A stretch of 27,197 nt of DNA from positions 6,494 through 33,690 of the forward strand of contig DIVL01000035.1 of the NCBI GenBank assembly GCA_002435825.1, in the 5' to 3' direction. The stretch comes from Anaerolineaceae bacterium UBA6133 (lineage in GTDB: Bacteria; Chloroflexota; Anaerolineae; Anaerolineales; Anaerolineaceae). Shown piece after piece: positions 1 to 6,121 of the stretch. The notes beneath the pieces are model-generated. The model saw nothing but the letters and a program-made list of their open reading frames with translations. It did not search any database and had not been told where the DNA came from. Within the stretch, counting starts at the first letter, position 1, and every line of letters begins with the position of its first letter. Both the position numbers and the translations under genes were made by a program.

Positions 1-1772
1 TCGTGTTTGACTCGGTCCAGGGTGTGGAGCCGCAAAGCGAAACAGTCTGGCGCCAGGCTGATAAGTACCGAGTTCCCCGTATCTGTTTTGCCAATAAAAT
101 GGATCGCACAGGCGCTTCCTACGAACGCACTGTGCAAAGTATCCGCGAACGTTTGGGTGCCAACGCGCTTGAAATGCAGATCCCGATTGGTCTGGAATCG
201 GACTTCATAGGTTTTGTGAACCTGCTTGAGGAAAATGCAGTCACGTTCTCTGACGAACTCGGTGTAGAGCCGATCGTTGCTGAAATCCCGCAAGAACTGC
301 GCGAGTTGGCAGCGGCAAAACGTGCCACCCTGGTTGAACGCATCGCTGAAACAGATGACGACCTCACAATGAAGTTCCTCGAAGGCGAAACCATCAGTTT
401 GGCCGAACTCAAGAGCGCTTTGCGAGCAGCCGTGCTGGCAAACAAGGTGACCCCTGTCTTCTGCGGCAGCAGTCTGCGCAATAAGGGCGTGCAGGCCGTG
501 CTCGATGCGGTCATTGACTATTTGCCTTCTCCGCTCGATATCCTCCCTGTAGACGCCAAGCTGTTGCGCGACGGCAGCGATGTTCAGCGCCACGCGGATC
601 CCTCCGAACCGCTTTCAGCACTCGTTTTCAAGATCGTCACTGATCCTTATATGGGTCGACTGGCTTACATCCGGGTTTATTCGGGCACAATCAAACAAAA
701 CAGCACCGTCTACAATTCCTCAAAGGATAAGAAAGAACGCATTGGGCGTCTGCTGCGCATGTACGCGGATCGCCGGGAGGACATTGACAAACTGGGTGCG
801 GGAGATATTGGCGCGATCCTTGGTCTGAAATTCAGCTTCACTGGTGACACTCTGTGTGACCCCACCAATCCGGTGCTTCTGGAAACAATCAGCTTCCCCA
901 ACCCGGTCATTTCGATTGCGATTGAACCCAAAACCAAAGCCGATCAGGACAAAATGGCCGACTCGCTGATTAAGCTGGCGGAAGAAGATCCTACCTTCCA
1001 GATCCGGCAGGACGACGCAACGGGTCAGACCGTGATCTCTGGCATGGGCGAACTCCACTTGGATGTATTGGTCACTCGCCTGTTGCGCGAGTTCAAGGTG
1101 CAGGCTAATGTTGGCAAGCCTCGCGTGGCTTACCGCGAAGCGATCACCAAACCCATCAGCAAATTCAGTTATCGCTATAGCAAACAAACCGGCGGTCACG
1201 GGCAGTTTGGTCATGTCGTCTTCGACCTTGAGCCGCTGGAAAATGGCTCTGGAGTCATCTTTGAGAACAAGATTCGTGGCGGAGCAATTCCGAAAGAATA
1301 CATCACGCCAATCGAAAAGGGTGTGCTGGATGCGGCCGAAAGCGGTCCTCTGGCGGGCTTCCCGATGACAGATTTTAAGGTTACCCTGATTGACGGCTCA
1401 TACCACGAGGTGGATTCGAGCGAAATGGCTTTCCGCACAACAGCTTTGCTGGCAGTGCGCGAGGCTACCGAAAAAGCCGCTCCCGTCATCCTGGAACCGA
1501 TCATGAAAGTCGAAATTACGGTGCCTGAAGAGTACACTGGTGACGTTATCGGTCAGGTCAATGCCCGTGTGGGCAACATTCTGGGCATGGAAGACCGTTT
1601 TGGCAACGCCAAAGCCCTGCACGCCGAAGTTCCCTTGTCGGAGATGTTTGGCTATGCCACTGAGCTGCGCTCAGCCACGCAGGGCAGGGGAGTGTTCACC
1701 ATGGAGTTCAAACACTACTCCCAGGTCTCGGACGCATATATGAAGAAAATTCTCGGTCGGATAAGCGGCTGA
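1..1772 (+). CDS. fusA: Elongation factor G, 5'-truncated by the window edge
   Basis: Translational GTPase that drives ribosomal translocation in the cytoplasm. The reading frame is open from base 3 with no start in the window; about 100 N-terminal residues (P-loop and switch I) lie outside, judged from the usual ~690-700 residues. Visible parts: the switch II flank GVEPQSETVWRQADKY, the G4 motif NKMD (visible residues 31-34), a G5-like FCGSS, then domains II and III. Domain IV shows GGHGQFGHV and GSYHEVDSSEMAFR, and domain V shows EPIMKVEITVPEEYTGDVIG and SEMFGYATELRSATQGRG. The C-terminus is intact. rpsJ follows 59 bp downstream on the same strand, the usual str/S10 order but without tuf between them. 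Identification is secure; only the 5' end is missing. Confidence 0.97.
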   Translation, partial: VFDSVQGVEPQSETVWRQADKYRVPRICFANKMDRTGASYERTVQSIRERLGANALEMQIPIGLESDFIGFVNLLEENAVTFSDELGVEPIVAEIPQELRELAAAKRATLVERIAETDDDLTMKFLEGETISLAELKSALRAAVLANKVTPVFCGSSLRNKGVQAVLDAVIDYLPSPLDILPVDAKLLRDGSDVQRHADPSEPLSALVFKIVTDPYMGRLAYIRVYSGTIKQNSTVYNSSKDKKERIGRLLRMYADRREDIDKLGAGDIGAILGLKFSFTGDTLCDPTNPVLLETISFPNPVISIAIEPKTKADQDKMADSLIKLAEEDPTFQIRQDDATGQTVISGMGELHLDVLVTRLLREFKVQANVGKPRVAYREAITKPISKFSYRYSKQTGGHGQFGHVVFDLEPLENGSGVIFENKIRGGAIPKEYITPIEKGVLDAAESGPLAGFPMTDFKVTLIDGSYHEVDSSEMAFRTTALLAVREATEKAAPVILEPIMKVEITVPEEYTGDVIGQVNARVGNILGMEDRFGNAKALHAEVPLSEMFGYATELRSATQGRGVFTMEFKHYSQVSDAYMKKILGRISG

Positions 1773-1789
1773 GTCCAACACGACATTTC

Positions 1790-1807
1790 CAGGAGCTTGG
1801 GTTCCTG
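1790..1807 (+). other. Small intercistronic hairpin between fusA and rpsJ
   Basis: A 7-bp stem (1790-1796 with 1801-1807, one G-U pair) closes a four-base TTGG loop in the 59-bp gap. No T-run follows, so it is not an intrinsic terminator. It could be an mRNA processing or stability element, or chance. Confidence 0.3.
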
Positions 1808-1831
1808 AATGAAAAATGAAAAAGGTAGAAA

Positions 1832-2140
1832 ATGGCAAAACAAAAAATTAGAATTCGTTTGAAAGCATATGATCATCGCATCCTCGACCAATCCGCGAAG
1901 CGCATTGTCGAGACCGCTGAGCGCTCAGGTGCCAAGGTGGTAGGTCCTGTACCTCTGCCCACCCGCATTGAGAAATTCACCGTGCGCCGCTCGACCTTCA
2001 TTGATAAGGACTCCCATGAACACTTTGAGATCCGCACCCACAATCGTCTGATCGACGTGCTGGAACCCGATTCAAAGACCATCGACATGCTGATGCGCCT
2101 CAGCCTCCCTGCCGGCGTGGATATCGAAATCAAGATTTAG
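1832..2140 (+). CDS. rpsJ: 30S ribosomal protein S10
   Basis: Small-subunit ribosomal protein, also known in the NusB-NusE antitermination complex. It is 102 residues, the family's usual length. The order of conserved blocks is typical: IRIRLKAYDHRILDQSAKRI near the N-terminus, then GPVPLPTRIEKFTVRRS and FEIRTHNRLIDV, ending with LPAGVDIEIKI. The ATG is preceded by an AAGG-containing purine-rich stretch at the right distance. It lies 59 bp after fusA and is probably cotranscribed with it. Unusually, rplC and the rest of the S10 operon do not follow; a strong terminator at 2258-2292 ends the unit instead. Confidence 0.97.
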   Translation: MAKQKIRIRLKAYDHRILDQSAKRIVETAERSGAKVVGPVPLPTRIEKFTVRRSTFIDKDSHEHFEIRTHNRLIDVLEPDSKTIDMLMRLSLPAGVDIEIKI

Positions 2141-2162
2141 TCTGATTTCTGCAGAACGGTTG

Positions 2163-2235
2163 TTTTGCGTTGTTGTGAAACAGACGCAAAAGAACCCTTA
2201 CAACTTAGCCATTCCCGTCGAGCAGCCCCTGCTCG
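2163..2235 (+). other. Two hairpins in the rpsJ 3' region
   Basis: Upstream of the main terminator are two perfect inverted repeats. TTTTGCGT/ACGCAAAA pairs 2163-2170 with 2184-2191 around a 12-13 nt loop, and CGAGCAG/CTGCTCG pairs 2219-2225 with 2229-2235 around CCC. Neither has a clear T-run. They may protect the 3' end of the rpsJ transcript. The gene-free stretch 2141-2479 otherwise holds only the terminator at 2258-2292 and an AT-rich segment before the next gene. Confidence 0.4.
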
Positions 2236-2257
2236 TCTGGTCTTTGTCTACCTTTCC

Positions 2258-2292
2258 CACGGTGGTTGCCCCGCAGCCATCGTGTTTTGTTT
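2258..2292 (+). terminator. Intrinsic terminator of the fusA-rpsJ unit
   Basis: A 12-bp stem pairs 2258-2269 (CACGGTGGTTGC) with 2273-2284 (GCAGCCATCGTG), with two G-U pairs and a CCC loop. The T-rich tail TTTTGTTT follows directly. This is the best Rho-independent terminator in the window. Confidence 0.8.
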
Positions 2293-2479
2293 AAAGTGGG
2301 TAAGTCAAGATAGAAAGGAGATAAAGGCAGGTCATTTTCATCACTTTTGTCTTCTGACTAAAATTTACGATAACTCGATTTTGCACTTGTATAGCTTCAA
2401 TCAGCTTTTTTGTTGTCATAGTGTATATTCATCCGCAAACCAGGAGACTCCGATGATAAAATAGAGCTCAGGAGGAAGC

Positions 2480-3058
2480 ATGCAGGCGGTTATTTCGCTA
2501 TTACCAGAGCCTTACAACACCCATGTCGAGCGCATTTGGGATTCTCTTGAAGATCACTTCGGATTGAATTACGTCCGCCTCACTCCGATCCCGCACCTAA
2601 CTTGGCAGTTGGGTGAGGGTTATCAGGAAGAGGAAGTCATCTCCTGCCTGCATGAGCTCACCCTGAGGTTGGAGCCCTTCGAAGTCTGCACCCAGGGCTT
2701 AAATCACTTCAGCGGTGAATCACCCGTCCTTTTCATTGAAGTTAGCAAATCACCAAGACTGCTGGAATTACATGCAGCGCTTTGGCAGCAGTTACTTCCG
2801 CTCACTCTGGACCCCTCTCCGCTTTACTCCCCCGAAACCTGGCATCCGCACATCACCCTGACGATAAAAGACCTAAGCTGGGAAATGCTGGACGAAGTAA
2901 CTACCCACCTTCAGCAAGAAAACCTGGAATGGCGTTTTGTTCTGGATAATTTAGCGGTCGCGTGTCAGCACGCCGATGGCAAGGCACAGGTGGAACACAT
3001 TTTCCGCTTTGGCAAAGGATTGACAGAATCCTTTGACTGCGGGTTTCAAGCCGTATAA
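2480..3058 (+). CDS. 2H phosphoesterase family protein (2'-5' RNA ligase / LigT-like)
   Basis: Predicted cytoplasmic 2H phosphoesterase of 192 residues. The two signature HxT motifs are present: H39-L-T41 (in IPHLTWQ) and H124-I-T126 (in WHPHITLTI), spaced as in the two-lobed fold where both histidines act on 2',3'-cyclic or 2'-5' phosphodiester bonds. The ATG is well supported by CAGGAGGA a few bases upstream. A three-codon minicistron (ATG at 2453) with its own AGGAG lies just before it. The gene stands alone on + and converges on the DUF368 gene. The substrate cannot be told from sequence; family members include RNA ligases, cyclic phosphodiesterases and proteins of unknown role. A perfect 8-bp stem (3014-3021 with 3027-3034) lies in the last codons but lacks a T-run. 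Confidence 0.85.
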   Translation: MQAVISLLPEPYNTHVERIWDSLEDHFGLNYVRLTPIPHLTWQLGEGYQEEEVISCLHELTLRLEPFEVCTQGLNHFSGESPVLFIEVSKSPRLLELHAALWQQLLPLTLDPSPLYSPETWHPHITLTIKDLSWEMLDEVTTHLQQENLEWRFVLDNLAVACQHADGKAQVEHIFRFGKGLTESFDCGFQAV

Positions 3059-3123
3059 TCTCAAACATCACCACTGATGAAATACAACCAGGGGAAAGTT
3101 ATCTTCCTCGCTCTTCACCAAGC

Positions 3124-3996
3124 CTAAAATAGCGACTCGTGCGGGTGCTTTTCGTCCAGTTTTGCCAATCCGTAAGATGCAGCACCACCCACCAAAAAGA
3201 GTAAAGCGCATGCCAAGATGACGCCAATCTGGTTTACACCAGAAGGAATAATGGCAGCGGTTGAGCCGATCACAATGCCAATAATGACGTGGTACATCAG
3301 GGCATGGTGATTGCGGAAGAGCCAACTAACCAACCGTGCAAAAATGAAAATCACCAACACCACCCCAAGGATGAGCGGAAGGATCACTCCCAGGTCGAGG
3401 TTCTTGATGCCGTTAGCCATTGGCTGGTAGAGGCCGAGGTAAAGCAGGAAGTTCGAAGGGCTCATACCTGGCACAACCAACCCCAGCCCGGTGAGCGCGC
3501 CACTGAGTACCCAGCCCCAGAAACTGGGCTGCATGGTGACAGAGCCGATGGTTTTCATCCAGGTCATAAAGAGGTAGATCCCCACTGCAAATACGGCAAG
3601 CAGCAGCCAGTGCCAGTTTTTACGGCCCTGTTCGCCCGCAGTTTTTAGCAGAGAGGGGAGAGTGCCCACAATGAAGCCGATAAAGAGCCAGGTGAATTGA
3701 GCAGCGAAATGGCCGAAGGCATAATCAATGACAGCCGAAAAAGCGACAACGCCAATGATTCCACCAATCCCGACTGGAAGGAAGTAGCGCAGGTTGGGCA
3801 GGAATTTCTTGCGGATATCCGCCAGCCAGCGCACGAGTGGTTCGTAGATGCCAAACACAACCATGAGCACCCCACCGGATAGGCCAGGGGTAATGGCGCC
3901 GATGCCAGCGAGAATGCCTTTGACGAGGCGAATGATCCAGGCGATCGGGGTGTCGGGGCGGGTTTGAGGCTTTTGCAGGTTTTCAGTTGAGGTCAT
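3124..3996 (-). CDS. DUF368 membrane protein, candidate undecaprenyl-phosphate translocase (PopT-like)
   Basis: Integral membrane protein of 290 residues with about eight to nine hydrophobic segments. It shows the DUF368 hallmarks: GAITPGLSGG (residues 33-42) and, in the second half, a matching LVVPGMSPSNFLLYLG, so the two halves look like an internal repeat. DUF368 proteins have been reported as translocases returning the C55 lipid carrier across the cytoplasmic membrane; that role here is by family only. The ATG at 3996 has only a weak ribosome site. The gene stands alone, converging on the LigT-like gene and separated from the padR gene upstream by 217 bp that include the padR terminator. 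The window also holds murE, another cell-wall gene, but far away. Confidence 0.85.
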   Translation of the reverse strand: MTSTENLQKPQTRPDTPIAWIIRLVKGILAGIGAITPGLSGGVLMVVFGIYEPLVRWLADIRKKFLPNLRYFLPVGIGGIIGVVAFSAVIDYAFGHFAAQFTWLFIGFIVGTLPSLLKTAGEQGRKNWHWLLLAVFAVGIYLFMTWMKTIGSVTMQPSFWGWVLSGALTGLGLVVPGMSPSNFLLYLGLYQPMANGIKNLDLGVILPLILGVVLVIFIFARLVSWLFRNHHALMYHVIIGIVIGSTAAIIPSGVNQIGVILACALLFLVGGAASYGLAKLDEKHPHESLF

Positions 3997-4156
3997 AAGA
4001 TAGCAGCTTTCGGTTTAAGAGTCGGCTTCCATTCTACAACAAATGCCCGGATTGCGTGTAAACAGGAATTTTGAATGGAGTCACCTAAAAGCAAGACTGC
4101 GATAGCTTCTCCCTGTTGGCGGGCACGAGGACAAACAACGTTTGAGAAAGATTTGC

Positions 4157-4177
4157 TAAAAAAATCGTGAAACGATT
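4157..4177 (-). terminator. Intrinsic terminator of the cupin-padR unit
   Basis: Read on the minus strand, AATCGT (4177-4172) pairs with ACGATT (4168-4163) across a TTC loop, and an unbroken run of T follows. The stem is short (6 bp) and AT-rich but well placed, about 36 bp after the padR stop codon. Confidence 0.6.
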
Positions 4178-4213
4178 AAGTGGAAAACCTTGGCAAACAG
4201 CGGGGAACTGCTT

Positions 4214-4762
4214 TCAGCCGAGCTTGATCAGCCAACCCTCCAGGTCGTCCAGCCATCGCAGGCTGGCTTCATCCCGAAACAAGCGATAAGAGTGAACGAT
4301 CCAATCATCCAGCTCTGACTCTTGCTGTGGGGGTGCCTGTTCAGCAAGGCTGGTGTGCCAGCGCAGGCAAACTTCACGCTGGGCTTTTAGCAGCGTGAGC
4401 GCGCGTTCGAGGGAGTACTTGCGGGCAATGATCAGCTTCGCCAGAAATTCCTGGCGAATGTCGCGCGCCCTGGTGACGGGGGAGTCGATCCAGGCGTTAA
4501 GTGTCTCCCTGCCGGCAGCCGTAAGCCTGAAGTAGTGGCGCGATGGATTGGCTTCGGGGTGATCGGGGGCATCTTCAAGCAAACCGGCTTCCTTCAGTTT
4601 CTCCAGTTTGGCATACAGCAAACCCTGCTTTAGGCTCCAGATTTTGATGATGCCAGGCATGGAGGCGATCCGCTGATGGATTTCATAGCCGTGCATCGGT
4701 TTTTCGTCCACCAGGGAAAGTATGACGTGATCAGTAGCGATTGGGGATGCGGGGCGTGGCAT
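4214..4762 (-). CDS. PadR family transcriptional regulator
   Basis: DNA-binding repressor-type protein of 182 residues. The N-terminal winged helix is typical of PadR: ATDHVILSLVDEKPMHGYEIHQR, then the wing region LYAKLEKLKEAGLLED and SRHYFRLTAAGRETL. The C-terminal half (about 95-182) is helical and Glu/Arg-rich like the Vir_act_alpha_C dimerisation domain. The ATG has AAGGAG at good spacing. It is the second gene of a pair, 28 bp after the cupin gene, so it may control that operon and respond to the same compound; this is inferred from position only. A terminator follows at 4157-4177. Confidence 0.9.
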   Translation of the reverse strand: MPRPASPIATDHVILSLVDEKPMHGYEIHQRIASMPGIIKIWSLKQGLLYAKLEKLKEAGLLEDAPDHPEANPSRHYFRLTAAGRETLNAWIDSPVTRARDIRQEFLAKLIIARKYSLERALTLLKAQREVCLRWHTSLAEQAPPQQESELDDWIVHSYRLFRDEASLRWLDDLEGWLIKLG

Positions 4763-4790
4763 TTTTATAACTCCTTGAGAAGAACATTGG

Positions 4791-5141
4791 TCAGAGGAGG
4801 GTGGTTACGTCTTCCCGGTTGGGCACCAGGCAGAGAAACTCGAAGGGTTCATCGGCGATGTTGACGTAATAATGGGGCAGCTCAGCGGGGATGAAGACGA
4901 TATCGCCCGCGGTCACTTCGAGGATCTCTTCCCCCAGGCGCACACGGGCTCTGCCGCGCAGGACGTATTGCTCATGTTCGACCTTGTTGGTGTGCAGTGG
5001 CATGCCGCCTCCGGGCTGGATGCTGAATTTGCGCATGGCGAAGTTGGGCGCTTCTTGTGCTGAGATCAGCACCGCTTTGTTTACGCCAGTCGCATTTGGG
5101 ACGGGCTCGCTGGGGATATCCTGGATGTGTTTGACGCTCAT
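4791..5141 (-). CDS. Small single-domain cupin protein
   Basis: Cupin_2-type beta-barrel protein of 116 residues. Motif 1 is seen in PGGGMPLHTNKVEHEQYVL (residues 43-61), with H50, H56 and E57 as likely metal ligands. The position two after H50, often a second histidine, is asparagine (N52). Motif 2 is GDIVFIPAELPHYYVN (79-94), with H90. Such proteins bind small molecules or act as dioxygenases, isomerases or sensors; the role here is unknown. AAGGAG precedes the ATG. It is the first gene of an operon with a PadR regulator, behind a promoter at 5163-5190. Confidence 0.85.
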   Translation of the reverse strand: MSVKHIQDIPSEPVPNATGVNKAVLISAQEAPNFAMRKFSIQPGGGMPLHTNKVEHEQYVLRGRARVRLGEEILEVTAGDIVFIPAELPHYYVNIADEPFEFLCLVPNREDVTTLL

Positions 5142-5162
5142 AGTCTCTCCTTGAATGCGTTA

Positions 5163-5190
5163 ATTCTACCAGTCACTGGCGCCTAAACAA
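5163..5190 (-). promoter_or_regulatory. Predicted sigma70-type promoter of cupin-padR
   Basis: On the minus strand TTGTTT (5190-5185) and TAGAAT (5168-5163) are separated by 16 bp. The -10 box lies about 20 bp before the cupin ATG, leaving room for the AAGGAG ribosome site. Confidence 0.5.
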
Positions 5191-5217
5191 ATACTATCTT
5201 GTGCGGATGGGTTTGCG

Positions 5218-5355
5218 CACTCCGCCAAGTAAATTAATGTCGGAGCAGGTAGGGTGGGTTGGCGTCATAAAGCATGTGCAGGAACACACCGGGTTATAGC
5301 CTACCCACCGCAGCACTCTTTTGCGCACCCCGCCAAACAAATCAATGTCGGAGTG
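5218..5355. repeat. Palindromic repeats: two CTCCG/CGGAG elements flanking one TAGGGT element (G1, D1, G2)
   Basis: G1 has CACTCCG at 5218-5224 facing CGGAG at 5241-5245, over an AT-rich loop. G2 has CACCCCG at 5326-5332 facing CGGAGTG at 5349-5355; the internal text (cgccaa...aatgtcgg) is shared with G1. D1 (5246-5311) starts CAGGTAGGGTGGGT and ends CCTACCCACCGC; its right half is nearly identical to D3 at 9220-9302. These elements fill the start of the 980-bp gene-free region 5142-6121. Confidence 0.7.
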
Positions 5356-5432
5356 AGCCTGCGCAAGGCTTGTGTGGGAAGATTTCATGAGGCAGTCTCA
5401 TTCCGACCTACAAGCCTGCCATAAAAATTAAT

Positions 5433-5500
5433 CGTAGGGCGAAATTGAGGGCACCGTAAACGATGTGATGTGCGAACGTATCGTGCCCTCAATTCGCCAT
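5433..5500 (+). repeat. Type A palindromic element, copy A1
   Basis: A 68-bp element with outer end CGTAGGGCGA, arms TTGAGGGCAC and GTGCCCTCAA around a 28-nt centre, and right end CGCCAT. A2 at 5662-5729 differs by only three bases in 68. A3, A4 and A5 are the same element in inverse orientation. Confidence 0.85.
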
Positions 5501-5552
5501 CGACGGTGATCTGGGTGGCAAGGTTTGTTTATTCAGAGTAACCGATAGCGTA

Positions 5553-5621
5553 TTGGCGGATTGGAAGTACACCAAGATCTCTGCATGCTGGTGTGTGCAG
5601 TACTTCCAAGCTCGCCCTACG
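5553..5621 (-). repeat. Type B palindromic element, copy B1
   Basis: Arms TTGGAAGTAC and GTACTTCCAA enclose 29 nt. Read on the minus strand it begins CGTAGGGCGAGC and ends TCCGCCA, the same outer ends as type A. The centre is clearly related to that of B3 at 12699-12765. Confidence 0.8.
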
Positions 5622-5661
5622 GGCACTTCGTCCCGCCCAACAGGTACTTCGTCTAATTAAT

Positions 5662-5729
5662 CGTAGGGCGAAATTGAGGGCACCATGAACAATGTGATGT
5701 GCGAACGTATCGTGCCCTCAATTCGCCAT
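5662..5729 (+). repeat. Type A palindromic element, copy A2
   Basis: Near-identical to A1 (three substitutions in 68 bp), same orientation, 229 bp downstream. Between them lie B1 and the short motif GGGCACTTCGTCCCGCCC, an inverse relative of the tandem repeat at 8963-9001. Confidence 0.85.
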
Positions 5730-5764
5730 TGATGGTTTTGCTAGGGCGAAATGGCGCGTCCCTG

Positions 5765-5868
5765 CCCCGCGATTCTGTTCGCGGGGTTCGCCACTCCGCC
5801 AAAAAAAGGTTTCAAATAATGGGATGTTGCCGCCATGTTTCGTGTGATTTGAGGGGAATGTCGGAGTG
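5765..5868. repeat. CCCCGCG hairpin and third CTCCG/CGGAG element (E1, G3)
   Basis: CCCCGCG and CGCGGGG pair across an 8-nt loop around 5765-5786. Directly after, CACTCCG (5792-5798) faces CGGAGTG (5862-5868), a longer version of G1/G2. The CCCCGC...GCGGGG core recurs inside E2 at 22301-22349. The remaining stretch to the kinase is described separately. Confidence 0.6.
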
Positions 5869-6041
5869 AGCCCGCAAAAGTAGAATGTTTGTCTGGGGGT
5901 ATAAGGCGGGCTTCTTCCGGCCTACCAAGGCAGCCGGCTCGGTCCCACAGCGAGGCTTCGCACTCGGGAGACCTTTGCCAACGAATAAAGCGGATGGAAA
6001 TGATGCGGATATTGAAGGTATACTTCTACTTTGGCATCATC

Positions 6042-6121
6042 ATGGACCCAGGTGGTACACTGGGATTGCTATGACCCCAGCACAGAAAGAAAAACGCTGG
6101 GGCAAGGATTTGGAGGCGTAA
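6042..6121 (+). promoter_or_regulatory. Structured leader with minicistrons before the FGGY kinase
   Basis: Four arms can form alternative stems: CCCAG 6047-6051, CTGGG 6060-6064, CCCCAGC 6075-6081 and GCTGGGG 6096-6102. Arms 1:2 and 3:4 can pair together, or 2:3 alone. A 10-codon frame (6042-6074) overlaps by ATGA a 16-codon frame (6071-6121) whose TAA directly abuts the kinase TTG. The kinase Shine-Dalgarno GGAGG is at 6112-6116. The geometry resembles an attenuator, but nothing proves function. Longer frames from about 5885 have no clear ribosome site and no recognisable family. 5869-6041 shows nothing else I can name. Confidence 0.3.

Noticed and set aside
2364..2429. Promoter for the LigT-like gene
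   Set aside because: Several AT-rich hexamers (TTTACG, TTGCAC, TATATT) are present, but no pair has good sequence and spacing together.
2165..2464. 99-codon frame after rpsJ
   Set aside because: It starts with TTG inside a hairpin arm, has no ribosome site, runs through the terminator at 2258-2292 and its translation is Cys/His-rich without a recognisable family.
3014..3034. Terminator at the end of the LigT-like gene
   Set aside because: The 8-bp stem lies inside the coding region and no T-run follows.
5194..5388. Short frame in the repeat region on the minus strand
   Set aside because: It is made wholly of G and D repeat copies; its translation simply repeats itself.
5218..5868. CRISPR-like array
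   Set aside because: Repeats differ in type, length and orientation, spacing is irregular and each unit is itself a palindrome; no cas gene is present.
5885..6000. Possible tRNA or small structured RNA in the GC-rich stretch before the kinase
   Set aside because: No cloverleaf, no GTTCGAATC-type T arm and no CCA-compatible acceptor stem could be drawn.
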